The notes: a model not told the origin generated them from the sequence alone. DNA of 64,000 bases from Synechococcus sp. 1G10 (GCF_002252625.1 NZ_NQKW01000009.1:1-64000); one strand, 5' to 3'. Numbered from the stretch's first letter, positions 16,819 through 25,796 are shown. A program made the numbers and translations.

Positions 16819-17313
16819 ATGTCATTACGTCACCATCTGTTGCGCGGCTGCCTTGCCATGGCGGCAGTCACCTCCACGGCAGTGTTGAGTGCCGGTGAAG
16901 GGAAGAGCGAGGTTCTCTACACCCTCAAAACCCAGTGCAGCCTCAAGGGCGAGCCCGCAAAAGCCTGCGTCGTCGAAGCGGTCAATCAGGGCGAATCCAC
17001 CCTCTACCGCCACAAGATCGGCGACGATGTGATGACGATCCGGGTGCGCGATCAACCCGTACGGATGGATCTCTGGTCGAAGGACCTCAAGGCCTGGACC
17101 TCTCTCAAGCGGGCTGAAGCCCGCTTGTCCACCAACACAATGTGTTTCAACGGCATGGATCTGTGTGCCGTCAACCCCAATTATCTCAACAGCATTCTCC
17201 AGAACCATGCCCAGGTCATGAAGGGGCGTGACCACGTGATGGTCCACTTCGGCAGCGACGGCCGTGTCGATGCCAGCTGCTACGACGATGGCTGCGATGT
17301 GGTGCGCAAATGA
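16819..17313 (+). CDS. Secreted cysteine-containing hypothetical protein
   Basis: From ATG 16819 the 164-residue product has a signal peptide (RHHLLRGCLAMAAVTSTAVLSAG). The mature part contains six cysteines (for example TQCSLKG, KACVVEA, NTMCFNGMDLCAVNP and ASCYDDGCDVV), which suggests disulfides in the periplasm. It is the first gene of a pair: its stop overlaps the start of the Gly-rich secreted protein in ATGA. No family is recognised. Confidence 0.65.
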   Translation: MSLRHHLLRGCLAMAAVTSTAVLSAGEGKSEVLYTLKTQCSLKGEPAKACVVEAVNQGESTLYRHKIGDDVMTIRVRDQPVRMDLWSKDLKAWTSLKRAEARLSTNTMCFNGMDLCAVNPNYLNSILQNHAQVMKGRDHVMVHFGSDGRVDASCYDDGCDVVRK

Positions 17314-18332
17314 AAAGAATCGCTGGCTTCAGCCTGTTGCTCTCCGGCGTGCTCGCCTTCCCGGCAGGCTCAGCGCTGGCGCTGGAGAATTCCCCGGGAG
17401 GCCTTCAGGGACCCATCAGTTCTGAGTTGCTGGCCCGTGGAGGAGGCGGCGGCCGTGGCGGCGGCGGCGGGAGTCGTGGTGGAGGTGGCAGTCGTGGCGG
17501 TGGTGGTGGCAGCCGTGGTGGTGGCGCTGTCAACCGGGGTGGCGGTGGCGGCGGTCACCGGGCTGGCGGTGGTGGCAGCCGTGAGCGCACAGGCATGGGC
17601 GGCGGCGGCGCCAGCCTGAACCGTGGCAACAGCCGACCAAGTGGCGGCTGGAGCAACAACGTGTCGTCACCATCGGCGCGGCCATCCATGCAACGGCCCT
17701 CCGGATCCAACAACATCAGCCGTGACCTCAACCGCGGCGGCAGCCGTGACCTCAATCGAAGCGGCAACCGTGACTTCAATCGCAGCGGAAATCTCGACAG
17801 CAACAGATCCATCAACCGGGACGTGAATCGGGACGTGAACCGGAACATCAGTCGGGACGTGAATAGGAATATCAACCGAAACGTGAATTGGGACACGAAT
17901 CGGCGCGTCAACATCGGCAATGTGAATGTCAACCCCGGGTGGGCTCGCCCGGGCTGGGGCGTGGCCCGGCCTTGGAATGCCGGCTGGTATGGCGGCTGGT
18001 CCTCTCCCTCCTGGGGATGGTGGGGGGCAAGAGCCGCAACATGGGGTGTGGCCTCCCTGGCCACTGCAGCCCTCATCAACAATGCTGTCGACAATGCCGT
18101 CAGCAGCAACGCCACTTACATCGTTGTTCCCAACACCGACTACCAGCTGCTCTATGGCTCGGTTCAGCCCTCCAGCTCCCAGGGAGTCAGCTTCGCCGTC
18201 ACTGCCGATGGCAGCACTTACCAGCTCTCGGCCGATTGCAACCAGGGCCTTCTGGATGGCCGCGAACCGAGCAATGCTGCCGAAGCAGAGCTGCTCAATG
18301 CAGCCTGTCAGGTGGCCTTCGGCTCCGTCTGA
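17310..18332 (+). CDS. Secreted Gly-rich and Asn/Arg-repeat protein
   Basis: The 340-residue product has a signal peptide ending near SALALENSPGG. Residues about 45-110 are RGGGG and SRGGGG repeats. Residues about 140-205 are short DVNRNISRDVNRNINRNV-type repeats with a period of four to eight residues. Next comes an aromatic stretch (GWGVARPWNAGWYGGWSSPS), a hydrophobic segment and a folded-looking C-terminus ending CNQGLLDGREPSNAAEAELL and so on. It is probably surface-exposed or membrane-tethered. The DNA repeats are prone to slippage. Confidence 0.7.
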   Translation: MKRIAGFSLLLSGVLAFPAGSALALENSPGGLQGPISSELLARGGGGGRGGGGGSRGGGGSRGGGGGSRGGGAVNRGGGGGGHRAGGGGSRERTGMGGGGASLNRGNSRPSGGWSNNVSSPSARPSMQRPSGSNNISRDLNRGGSRDLNRSGNRDFNRSGNLDSNRSINRDVNRDVNRNISRDVNRNINRNVNWDTNRRVNIGNVNVNPGWARPGWGVARPWNAGWYGGWSSPSWGWWGARAATWGVASLATAALINNAVDNAVSSNATYIVVPNTDYQLLYGSVQPSSSQGVSFAVTADGSTYQLSADCNQGLLDGREPSNAAEAELLNAACQVAFGSV

Positions 18333-18336
18333 ACTC

Positions 18337-18537
18337 CACAGCGTGGGGTAGCCCCAGAAGGAAGCTCAGCCCGGTGTGATCATCGAGCAACAGCTGGAAC
18401 AGATCAGGCTGTTCCAGCCGTTTGCGGGTGGTGACAAAGGCGGCCTTCCGCATCAGAGCGGTCGATGGCGTCATTACAACCAGGTGATCACGGCGCATCA
18501 TCTTCAGTGTCAAACGGGCATTCGCCCCAAGAAACAA
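18337..18537 (-). CDS. Doubtful small frame convergent with the Gly-rich gene
   Basis: A minus-strand frame in 18295-18537 contains a protein-like middle (RKRLEQPDLFQLLLDDHTGL). Its 3' end overlaps the Gly-rich gene, and no family or ribosome-binding site supports it. The coordinates exclude most of that overlap and are approximate. Confidence 0.2.
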
Positions 18538-18570
18538 CGACCGTCCATAGAGATTCCCCCTTCAACTCGG

Positions 18571-18777
18571 TCAGGGTTCTGTCTCGGAGAGCGTGGCGTC
18601 AATCCGCTCCGCCAGCAGCAGACAGGCGTCCATCTCGGCCCAGAGCAACTGCCGCCTCTGCGCATCTACAGCGTAGGAACGCCGGTGTAGATCCCTACCC
18701 AGATAGCGCAGGGCATCACGGATCCGTCGCAAGTCCTCGTTGCTGCAGTTGGGCGCCTGAGGGAAGCTGTCATCCAT
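18571..18777 (-). CDS. Small helical hypothetical protein
   Basis: From ATG 18777 the 68-residue product is soluble and mostly helical: NEDLRRIRDALRYLGRDLHR, then QRRQLLWAEMDACLLLAERI. A start at 18822 or 18807 is possible but adds unlike residues. It is divergent from the secreted protein gene at 18867. No family recognised. Confidence 0.5.
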   Translation of the reverse strand: MDDSFPQAPNCSNEDLRRIRDALRYLGRDLHRRSYAVDAQRRQLLWAEMDACLLLAERIDATLSETEP

Positions 18778-18866
18778 GGAGGCCGAGTGAGCCAAGGGTT
18801 CAGCCATGCAGCATGAAATCAATGCAGTTTCCGACTGTACCGTTGAGTTTCAGACGCCATTCAGTC

Positions 18867-19298
18867 ATGGGAAACTCAGCTGCGTTGCGCAGATGGTTCT
18901 GCTGGACCGCAGCTTCGTCGCTGGTACTGGCCAAACTGCTGCTGGCTGACCTGGCCATGGCTGCACCCTTCAGCTACGACCCTGTCTCGTTCACAAGCTT
19001 TGCCAACAGCCGCATGAAAGCCCAGGGCAAGGATGTGGTCTTCCGCAACCTCGCCCTGTGCCGGCGTGATGGGGCAAGTGGCTATCGATGCCTGGAGGGA
19101 GAAGTGCTTCGGCGTGAAGCCGGCAAGCCAGGGCGCGAGCTCTGCAGATTGCGCTCAGTTGGCTATCATCCGGCCACGCGCAGCATCAACTACCTGGCCA
19201 AGGATTGCGTCAGAAAAACAGACCAGCAACGGCTGCGCGAGCAGTCAGAAAAGCTGTTGCGAAAGGGACTGGATGCGCTGGAAAACATCAATCCATGA
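18867..19298 (+). CDS. Secreted cysteine-containing hypothetical protein
   Basis: ATG 18867 places a signal peptide (WTAASSLVLAKLLLADLAMA) at the N-terminus of a 143-residue protein; upstream ATGs at 18813 and 18822 are alternatives. The mature part includes LCRRDGASGYRCLEGEVLR and KDCVRKTDQQRL, with four cysteines spaced for disulfides. Its stop overlaps the start of a tiny Cys-containing frame in ATGA. Confidence 0.6.
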   Translation: MGNSAALRRWFCWTAASSLVLAKLLLADLAMAAPFSYDPVSFTSFANSRMKAQGKDVVFRNLALCRRDGASGYRCLEGEVLRREAGKPGRELCRLRSVGYHPATRSINYLAKDCVRKTDQQRLREQSEKLLRKGLDALENINP

Positions 19299-19393
19299 TC
19301 AGCTCTTCCGAGCCTGCCGATCCGCCGCTGGATCAGCTCAATCGTGCCTGCCTCAGCCGGCAGGGGTGTGGCGTCTGCCAGCTGGATCATTGA
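19295..19393 (+). CDS. Tiny cysteine-containing peptide coupled to the upstream gene
   Basis: ATG 19295 overlaps the preceding stop in ATGA and opens 32 codons ending at TGA 19391-19393. The C-terminal half reads CLSRQGCGVCQLDH. The ATGA junction is the main support; the length allows a chance frame. Confidence 0.35.
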   Translation: MISSSEPADPPLDQLNRACLSRQGCGVCQLDH

Positions 19394-19398
19394 GGATA

Positions 19399-19470
19399 TG
19401 GGTCGCCTGAGATTCGAACTCAGGACCAATCGGTTAAAAGCCGAGTGCTCTACCGCTGAGCTAGCGACCC
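19399..19470 (-). tRNA. tRNA-Lys (anticodon UUU)
   Basis: Read on the minus strand the sequence starts GGGTCGC, ends GCGACCC plus discriminator A, and has a D arm with TAGCTCAGC, an anticodon loop CTTTTAA and a T arm with GTTCGAATC. The anticodon TTT gives lysine. CCA is not encoded. Confidence 0.96.
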
Positions 19471-19589
19471 GCCCTGGTGGGCTGCCCTCGCGGGCACCCT
19501 TGGAACGTATCACCCAGGGGGCACCTCCTCCAAGAGAGCATGGTCGAGCCATCAGGGGGTGCTGATCCCCCGGTTGCCCGCGAGCTGCC

Positions 19590-20093
19590 ATGTCCTCCTC
19601 CCCCTGGCCCGAGCCCAGCGTTCACCCCGAAGCCTGGGTGGCCCCCTCGGCGGTGGTGATCGGGGATGTGGCCATCAGCGCCGGAGCGAGCATCTGGCCG
19701 CTGGCTGTGGCCCGGGGCGACCTCTGCAGCATCCAGATCGGGGTCAACAGCAACGTCCAGGACGGGGCCGTGCTGCACGGGGATCCAGGCCAGCCGGTAC
19801 TGATCGGCGCGGGGGTGACCATCGGCCACCGGGCTGTGGTGCATGGCGCCACCCTTGAGGATGGCTGCCTGATCGGCATCGGCGCCATCGTTCTCAATGG
19901 GGTGCGGGTTGGGGAGGGCGCCCTGGTGGCCGCGGGGGCGGTGGTGACCCGGGACGTACCGGCCCGCACTCTGGTGGCTGGCATCCCGGCCAAGGAGAAG
20001 CGCACGCTCAGTGAGGGCGAGGCTGCTGAGCAGCTCCAGCACGCCCTGCGCTACAGCGAGCTGGCCGCCGCCCATGCCGGCCGCGCTGGCTGA
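19590..20093 (+). CDS. Gamma-carbonic anhydrase-like hexapeptide-repeat protein
   Basis: The 167-residue product is a left-handed beta-helix of the gamma-carbonic anhydrase family: [51 protein letters not shown] and the closing [11 protein letters not shown]. The three zinc-ligand histidines of the family appear as AVLH and the two in GHRAVVHG. It could be an active carbonic anhydrase or a transferase-like relative; sequence alone does not decide. It lies upstream of psbY on the same strand, 87 bases away. Confidence 0.88.
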   Translation: MSSSPWPEPSVHPEAWVAPSAVVIGDVAISAGASIWPLAVARGDLCSIQIGVNSNVQDGAVLHGDPGQPVLIGAGVTIGHRAVVHGATLEDGCLIGIGAIVLNGVRVGEGALVAAGAVVTRDVPARTLVAGIPAKEKRTLSEGEAAEQLQHALRYSELAAAHAGRAG

Positions 20094-20180
20094 ATGCTGC
20101 GATTTGGATCAACCGGCTCGGGAGCCCGTATGGGCAGGCGGTGGGTGTCCGTAAGATTGGAGAACGATGATTTCTCTTCG

Positions 20181-20303
20181 ATGGACGCTCGGCTGCTGCT
20201 GGTTACCGCCCCTATCCTGCTCGCCGTGGCCTGGGCTGTGTTCAACATCGGCCGGGCGGCCGTCGGTCAGTTGCAACTGATGCTCAAGCGTTCCCGCGCC
20301 TGA
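20181..20303 (+). CDS. psbY: Photosystem II protein Y (PsbY)
   Basis: The 40-residue peptide starts [20 protein letters not shown] and continues with [19 protein letters not shown]-like residues, the PsbY pattern. It has one thylakoid membrane helix and a basic end. It is a peripheral small subunit of photosystem II near cytochrome b559. The stop shares a base with the trmFO start (TGATG), so the two are translationally coupled, which is an unusual pairing. Confidence 0.9.
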   Translation: MDARLLLVTAPILLAVAWAVFNIGRAAVGQLQLMLKRSRA

Positions 20304-21664
20304 TGGTCCTGGTGATCGGTGCCGGCCTGGCCGGCACTGAAGCGGCCTGGCAGATAGCCCAGGCAGGCCTCCCGGTGCGGCTGGTGGAGATGCGGCCAGT
20401 GCGGCGCTCCCCCGCTCACCACAGCGCCGAATTCGCTGAGCTCGTCTGCAGCAACAGCTTCGGTGCACTCTCCAGTGATCGGGCGGCCGGTCTGCTGCAG
20501 GAGGAACTGCGCCAGCTGGGTTCACTGGTGATCAGCACAGCCGACGGCCACGCGGTTCCGGCCGGCGGCGCGCTGGCGGTGGATCGCGGCCAGTTCAGCG
20601 CCACACTCACCCGCACCCTTGAAACTCATCCTCTGATCCAGGTGGAGCGGGCGGAGCAGCTGCGTCTGCCAGAGCCAGGGGAGATCACCGTTCTCGCCAC
20701 TGGACCCCTCACCAGTGATGACCTGGCTGAGGATCTACGCCGCTTCACCGGCCGCGACGACTGCCATTTCTTTGATGCCGCCAGTCCGATCGTGGCGGGC
20801 GAGAGCATCGACCTGCAGGTGGCCTTCCGCGCCAGCCGCTACGACAAGGGCGACGCCGACTACATCAACTGCCCCATGAACCGGGAGCAGTACGAACTGT
20901 TCCGGGAGGCCCTGCTGGCGGCGGAGCAGGCCGAGCTCAAGGATTTCGAGCGGGAGAGCGCCAGCTTCTTCGAGGGCTGCCTGCCGATCGAGGAGCTGGC
21001 CCGTCGCGGCGAAGACACCATGCGCTACGGCCCGCTCAAACCGATCGGCCTCTGGGATCCGCGCTGGGGCGACCTCCAGGACCGCGACGTGCGCCGCGCC
21101 AGGAGGGCCCATGCCGTGGTGCAGCTGCGCCAGGAAGACAAAGGCGGCCGTCTCTGGAACCTGGTGGGCTTCCAGACCAACCTCAGGTGGAGTGAGCAGA
21201 AACGGGTGCTGCGTCTGATTCCAGGCCTGGAGAGCGCCGAGTTCGTGCGCTTCGGTGTGATGCACCGCAACACCTTCCTGCAGTCGCCACAGCTGCTGGA
21301 TCCCACCCTGCAGTTCCGGGCGCGGCCCAGCCTGCTGGCGGCGGGGCAGATCACCGGCACCGAGGGTTATGCCGCCGCCGTAGCCGGGGGCTGGCTGGCG
21401 GGCACCAACGCCGCCCGCCTCGCCCATGGTCAGAGCCCGATAGCCCTGCCGCCCACCACCATGATCGGCGCCCTCACCCACTTCATCGCCGAAGCCCCCA
21501 GCGCGAAGTTCCAGCCGATGCCCCCCAACTTCGGCCTGATGCCGGAGCTGAGCGTGCGGGTCCGGGAGAAGCGGGCCCGCTACGGCGCCTACCGCGACCG
21601 TGCCCTGGCTGATCTGGCACCGTTCAGGCCTGCAGCCCGCGGTGCTGCCCTGACCTTTGCCTAG
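20303..21664 (+). CDS. trmFO: Folate-dependent tRNA (uracil-54-C5)-methyltransferase TrmFO
   Basis: The 453-residue flavoprotein makes 5-methyluridine-54 in tRNA from methylenetetrahydrofolate and NAD(P)H. It has the N-terminal FAD motif [19 protein letters not shown], the [12 protein letters not shown] block, [10 protein letters not shown] with the active-site Cys and the [18 protein letters not shown]-terminal motif. Length is normal. Confidence 0.97.
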   Translation: MVLVIGAGLAGTEAAWQIAQAGLPVRLVEMRPVRRSPAHHSAEFAELVCSNSFGALSSDRAAGLLQEELRQLGSLVISTADGHAVPAGGALAVDRGQFSATLTRTLETHPLIQVERAEQLRLPEPGEITVLATGPLTSDDLAEDLRRFTGRDDCHFFDAASPIVAGESIDLQVAFRASRYDKGDADYINCPMNREQYELFREALLAAEQAELKDFERESASFFEGCLPIEELARRGEDTMRYGPLKPIGLWDPRWGDLQDRDVRRARRAHAVVQLRQEDKGGRLWNLVGFQTNLRWSEQKRVLRLIPGLESAEFVRFGVMHRNTFLQSPQLLDPTLQFRARPSLLAAGQITGTEGYAAAVAGGWLAGTNAARLAHGQSPIALPPTTMIGALTHFIAEAPSAKFQPMPPNFGLMPELSVRVREKRARYGAYRDRALADLAPFRPAARGAALTFA

Positions 21665-21692
21665 GGTCAAACCTGCCAGCAGGCCCACCCCC

Positions 21693-23258
21693 GTGAGCGT
21701 CATCTCCAGCCCAGCCAGTGCGGCAGCCACCAGCCCGGCGCCCTCCCAGGACTGGGATGCCGTGGTGATCGGCTCCGGCATCGGCGGCCTGGTGACGGCC
21801 ACCCAGCTTGCCGCCAAGGGGGCGCGGGTGCTGGTGCTGGAGCGCTACCTGATCCCGGGCGGTTCGGGCGGCAGCTTCAAGCGTGAGGGTTACACCTTCG
21901 ACGTGGGCGCTTCGATGATCTTCGGCTTCGGCGAGAAGGGGCACACCAACCTGCTGACCCGCGCCCTGGCCGATGTGGGCGAGCGCCAGGAGACCATCCC
22001 CGACCCAGCCCAGCTCGAGTACCACCTTCCCGGCGGGCTGAACGTTGCGGTCGATCGTGACTACGACAGCTTCATCAACCGGCTTTCGGCTCTGTTCCCC
22101 CATGAGGCCAGCGGCATCCGCCGCTTTTACGACACCTGCTGGAGCGTCTTTCGCTGTCTCGACGCGATGCCCCTGCTCTCGCTCGAGGATCCGGCCTACC
22201 TGGCCAAGGTGTTTGTGCGGGCACCGCTGGCCTGCCTTGGCCTGGCCCGCTGGCTGCCGGTGAATGTGGGCGATGTGGCGCGCCGGCACATCAAGGATCC
22301 AGAGCTGCTGAAGTTCATCGACATGGAGTGCTTCTGCTGGTCGGTGATGCCGGCGGACCTGACGCCGATGATCAACGCCGGCATGGTTTTCTCCGACCGT
22401 CATGCCGGCGGGATCAACTACCCCCGCGGCGGTGTGGGCTCAATCGCGCGCCACCTGGTGCGGGGCCTGGAGCGCCACGGCGGCGCGATCCGCTACCGCT
22501 CCCGGGTGACCCGGGTGCTGATCGAAGGCGGAAAGGCTGTGGGGGTCGAGCTGGCGGGCGGCGACACGATCCGTGCCACCCGGGTGATCTCCAACGCCAC
22601 CCGTTGGGACACCTTCGGCAGGCTGGTGGCGGAGGCCCAGGTGCCGGCCGCCGAGCAGACCTGGCGGCGGCGCTACAAGCCCTCGCCCTCGTTCCTTTCA
22701 CTGCATCTGGGAGTGAAGGCTGAGGCGATTCCTGCCGGCAGCAACTGTCACCACCTGCTGCTGGAGGAGTGGAGTGCCATGGAGGCGGAGCAGGGCACGG
22801 TTTTCGTCTCGATTCCCACCCTGCTCGATCCGGACCTGGCGCCGGAGGGCAGGCACATCGTCCATGCCTTCACCCCATCGAACCTGGAGGCCTGGCAGGG
22901 GCTCTCCCCCAGCGACTACCGCACGACAAAGCAAGCCGCAGCCGATCGCCTGATCCACCGGCTGGAGCAGATTCTGCCCGGCCTGAGTGGAGCGATCGTC
23001 CATCGGGAGGTGGGCACCCCCCGCAGTCATCGGCGCTTCCTCGGCCGTCACCAGGGCAGCTATGGCCCGGTGCCGACCATGCGCCTGCCGGGGCTGCTGC
23101 CGATGCCCTTCAACCGCAGCGGCATCCCCGGGCTGTACCTCGTGGGTGATTCCTGCTTCCCGGGTCAGGGGCTGAACGCGGTTGCCTTCAGCGGCTTCGC
23201 CTGCGCCCATCGGGTGGGTGCCGACCTGGGCCTCAACCCCTGGGCCCTGCCCGCCTGA
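21693..23258 (+). CDS. crtH: Carotene cis-trans isomerase CrtH (prolycopene isomerase)
   Basis: This FAD-dependent enzyme converts poly-cis lycopene to all-trans lycopene. It shows AVVIGSGIGGLVTATQLA, the LIPGGSGGSFKREGYTFDVG block, an FSDRHAGGINYPRGGVG region and the C-terminal PGLYLVGDSCFPGQGLNAV. The GTG at 21693 is chosen because the longer TTG start at 21657 overlaps trmFO. Length is about 521 residues. It is probably co-transcribed with trmFO. Confidence 0.93.
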   Translation: MSVISSPASAAATSPAPSQDWDAVVIGSGIGGLVTATQLAAKGARVLVLERYLIPGGSGGSFKREGYTFDVGASMIFGFGEKGHTNLLTRALADVGERQETIPDPAQLEYHLPGGLNVAVDRDYDSFINRLSALFPHEASGIRRFYDTCWSVFRCLDAMPLLSLEDPAYLAKVFVRAPLACLGLARWLPVNVGDVARRHIKDPELLKFIDMECFCWSVMPADLTPMINAGMVFSDRHAGGINYPRGGVGSIARHLVRGLERHGGAIRYRSRVTRVLIEGGKAVGVELAGGDTIRATRVISNATRWDTFGRLVAEAQVPAAEQTWRRRYKPSPSFLSLHLGVKAEAIPAGSNCHHLLLEEWSAMEAEQGTVFVSIPTLLDPDLAPEGRHIVHAFTPSNLEAWQGLSPSDYRTTKQAAADRLIHRLEQILPGLSGAIVHREVGTPRSHRRFLGRHQGSYGPVPTMRLPGLLPMPFNRSGIPGLYLVGDSCFPGQGLNAVAFSGFACAHRVGADLGLNPWALPA

Positions 23259-23343
23259 GCCGCCAAGCCGGAAACCCGACCCCGGCACGCTCGCGCCCAT
23301 CGCTCACGCTCCATAGGGTGATCGCCATTGATGGTCATGCTCG

Positions 23344-23577
23344 ATGGGTTTCGTCCCGACCCCAAGCCACGAGGATTTAGCCCGCTATCTGGAGCAGAAC
23401 GACGCCCTCACCAAGCCCTGGCTGCTGCTGCAATTGCGTCTGAGTCGTCTCAAGGAAGAGAAGGATTCGCTTGGGGCCGATGAGTATCTGCGCCGGGTAC
23501 AGGATGCCCACAACGACCTGATGCGACTGGGCAACTTCTGGCGTGGCCGCGAAGCCGAACTGTTCGGCCTGGGCTGA
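23344..23577 (+). CDS. Small conserved helical protein
   Basis: The 77-residue product is soluble and helical, with LEQNDALTKPWLLLQLRLSR and EYLRRVQDAHNDLMRLGNFW. Its composition and isolated ATG with clean boundaries suggest a real cyanobacterial hypothetical. It lies 5 bases upstream of a membrane-protein gene, so both should share a transcript. Confidence 0.65.
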   Translation: MGFVPTPSHEDLARYLEQNDALTKPWLLLQLRLSRLKEEKDSLGADEYLRRVQDAHNDLMRLGNFWRGREAELFGLG

Positions 23578-23582
23578 GTTCC

Positions 23583-24152
23583 ATGGCCTCCAACCCGCCA
23601 GGAGCGGCGCCGGATCAATCCCAGACCTACCCGGTGACCCCGTTGATTCGCTTCACCCTGCTTGGGCTTTATCTCGCGCTTGTGCTGCCCCTGCCACTTC
23701 TGGCCACCCCAACCCTGCGTCCGTGGCTGATCGCTGCTCTGCCGGTCGGATTCGTGCTGGTGTCCGCCTTGCTGAGTGAGCGGGTCAGGCTCGATCAGGA
23801 AGGCATCACGGTGGGGCATCCGCGCTGGTGCGCCTGGCTGCTGCGACGGGGCTGGCAGCTTCGCTGGAAGCAGGTGGAGGGTCTCACCAGCCTGGGCACG
23901 AGCCAGGGCGGGCGGGTTTACTACCTTCGGGCAGAGGATGGCCGCCGACTGCTGCTGCCGCAGCGGGTGGATCGCTTCCCCGCATTCCTGCTGCAGGTGC
24001 AACGCACCACCGGCCTGGATCTATCAGCAGTGGGCCGTCTCACCCCGCCATGGACCTACTGGGCCCTGGCGGCTCTCACCCTGGCCATGCTTCTGGGGGA
24101 GCTGGTCGTGCTCGCGGCCTTGCCCACAGCCAGTGTCCCAGGGTTGAGCTGA
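23583..24152 (+). CDS. Membrane protein, PH-domain-like layout
   Basis: The 189-residue product has two close membrane helices at about residues 22-65, a beta-rich middle (SERVRLDQEGITVGHPRW and GWQLRWKQVEGLTSLG) and one C-terminal helix. This layout recalls bacterial membrane proteins with PH-like domains, but I cannot name a family. It converges with the OmpR-type regulator 15 bases away. Confidence 0.6.
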   Translation: MASNPPGAAPDQSQTYPVTPLIRFTLLGLYLALVLPLPLLATPTLRPWLIAALPVGFVLVSALLSERVRLDQEGITVGHPRWCAWLLRRGWQLRWKQVEGLTSLGTSQGGRVYYLRAEDGRRLLLPQRVDRFPAFLLQVQRTTGLDLSAVGRLTPPWTYWALAALTLAMLLGELVVLAALPTASVPGLS

Positions 24153-24166
24153 GCAGAACCGGTTCT

Positions 24167-24985
24167 TCAGCTGGCGCTAGCGCTCTGGGGACGGACACCA
24201 CCAGCCGGGCTGAGGGAAGCCTCAGGCGCTTCAGGAAGAGTTTCCAGGCTGAAGCGGTATCCCTGCTGGCGCACCGTTTCGATGCCACCGCCCTCGCCAA
24301 GGCCAGCCAGTTCAAGCTTGCGGCGCAGGGTGAGCACCTGGGTGTCGACCGAGCGGGGACCCCCACTGAACGGAGGCCAGGCCATGCGCAGCAGTTCCTG
24401 GCGACTGCGGACCATCCCCGGTGGCATCAGCAAGGCACAGAGCAGGGCGAATTCACGGGGGCTGAGCTCCACTGGCTGATCGCGCAGGGTCACCTGGCGC
24501 AGCAGCAGGTGCACCTCCAGCGGACCAACGCAGACCCGCTCCTGCAGGCCGGTACCGCTGCGACGCAGCAGGCTGCGACAGCGGGCCGCCAGTTCCTCAA
24601 GACCGAAGGGCTTACGCAGGACGTCGTCGGCGCCAGCATCGAGCAGCGCCACCAACGAATCAGCGCCGGTGCGGGCCGTGAGCACCATCACCGGGGAACG
24701 CAGATGGGCCGCCAGGCGCAGAGCAGTGCTCTCCTCGAGCAGTTCGGCGCTCACCAGCAGATCAGGAGTCTGGTCGTCGCAGAGCTGGAGGGCTTCAGCA
24801 GCCGTGGCCACGGCTGCTGCCAGATATCCATCCTGACGGAGGCGCTGGGCCAGAACCGTTCGCAGGGTCGGATGGGGGTCGACGACCAGAACCCGCTTCA
24901 ACGTGGAGGCCCCGCCGGTACGTGGCTCAAGCGTCAGCTTGACGGGGCTTGGATCGATGGAATCAGGCTTGGGTGTGAGCTCCAC
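24167..24985 (-). CDS. OmpR-family response regulator with atypical receiver
   Basis: From GTG 24985 the protein has about 272 residues. The receiver begins KRVLVVDPHPTLR, has VMVLTARTG and LRKPFGLEE, and is followed by a winged-helix DNA-binding domain (LSPREFALLCALL, RSVDTQVLTLRRKLE, VRQQGYRF). The usual phospho-acceptor block PDLxxxD reads PDLLVSAEL, so the Asp is missing, and the second acidic residue near the start is Pro. It may work without phosphorylation, like other pseudo-receivers. ATG 25045 is an alternative start. No partner kinase is adjacent. Confidence 0.82.
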   Translation of the reverse strand: MELTPKPDSIDPSPVKLTLEPRTGGASTLKRVLVVDPHPTLRTVLAQRLRQDGYLAAAVATAAEALQLCDDQTPDLLVSAELLEESTALRLAAHLRSPVMVLTARTGADSLVALLDAGADDVLRKPFGLEELAARCRSLLRRSGTGLQERVCVGPLEVHLLLRQVTLRDQPVELSPREFALLCALLMPPGMVRSRQELLRMAWPPFSGGPRSVDTQVLTLRRKLELAGLGEGGGIETVRQQGYRFSLETLPEAPEASLSPAGGVRPQSASAS

Positions 24986-25078
24986 ACGCGGCCACGGGTG
25001 AGTCCCTAGGCTACCTGATACACGCAGTGAGCAGTCGATACCCATCGATGCCACGCCCGCCCAGACAGCCTGTGCCCC

Positions 25079-25345
25079 ATGACCTCGCTGCAGAATCCTG
25101 ACGCCATCCGTCACTTCCAGTCAATCTGTGACGCCTGCCAGGACCTGGCCAGCCGCTACCACAGCCCCTCGGAACTCAGGCTTTACGCCGATGGCTACCT
25201 CCATGCCCTACGCCGCGGCTCCGTGCTGCAACCTCTGGATCAACGGCGCCTTGAAGACGTGATCGAGCGTTGGATCATGGATCCCTCCAGCTTCATCGGC
25301 CCCGACGGCAATGTCAGCACCCTGTTCGAGAACAGCCGCAACTGA
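25079..25345 (+). CDS. Conserved cyanobacterial hypothetical protein
   Basis: The 88-residue soluble product has the pattern IRHFQSICDACQDLASRYHS, LRLYADGYLHALRRG and LEDVIERWIMDPSSFIGPDG, which I associate with a small cyanobacterial family (possibly DUF6761). It is divergent from the OmpR-type gene, so the two may share a control region. Function unknown. Confidence 0.7.
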   Translation: MTSLQNPDAIRHFQSICDACQDLASRYHSPSELRLYADGYLHALRRGSVLQPLDQRRLEDVIERWIMDPSSFIGPDGNVSTLFENSRN

Positions 25346-25429
25346 CGTCGAAACCAGCCGTAACTGATCAGGAAAAACGGCTGGACATCGCCTGGATGGA
25401 AGAACTGAAGTCGGCCTTCCTCTCGGTTC

Positions 25430-25753
25430 CTAGCTGGCCAAGGCAACAGTGAGGGTTTCGCGCAGCTCACCGGAGTTGTACATCTCAATCAGGATGTCTG
25501 AGCCACCGATGAACTCGCCGTTCACATACACCTGGGGAATGGTGGGCCATTCCGAGAACTCCTTGATGCCCTGACGAATCTCGGGATCGGAGAGAACATC
25601 AAACGTTTCGAACGGCATGCCCAGAGAATTGAGGATCTGAACCACGTTGTTGGAAAACCCGCACTGGGGCATCAGCTTCGAGCCCTTCATGAACACCACG
25701 ATCGGGCTGCTGCTCAAGAGGCTGTCGATGCGTTGCTTGACGGCGCTGTCCAT
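25430..25753 (-). CDS. grxD: Monothiol CGFS glutaredoxin (Grx4 type)
   Basis: The 107-residue protein from ATG 25753 has FMKGSKLMPQCGFSNNVVQI with the CGFS motif and WPTIPQVYVNGEFIGGSDI. CGFS glutaredoxins carry [2Fe-2S] clusters and deliver them in iron homeostasis. The longer open frame upstream is antisense-like to bolA and is not used. It lies 43 bases downstream of bolA on the same strand, matching the known BolA-Grx partnership. Confidence 0.95.
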   Translation of the reverse strand: MDSAVKQRIDSLLSSSPIVVFMKGSKLMPQCGFSNNVVQILNSLGMPFETFDVLSDPEIRQGIKEFSEWPTIPQVYVNGEFIGGSDILIEMYNSGELRETLTVALAS

Positions 25754-25796
25754 GGAGGCGAGGGGTAAAACGATTGAAGGGGGAAGGAAGGGAAAA

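Noticed and set aside
17420-17900. CRISPR-like short repeats
   Set aside because: The repeats are in-frame coding repeats (RGGGG and NR-type) without spacers or regular length. No cas genes are present in the window.
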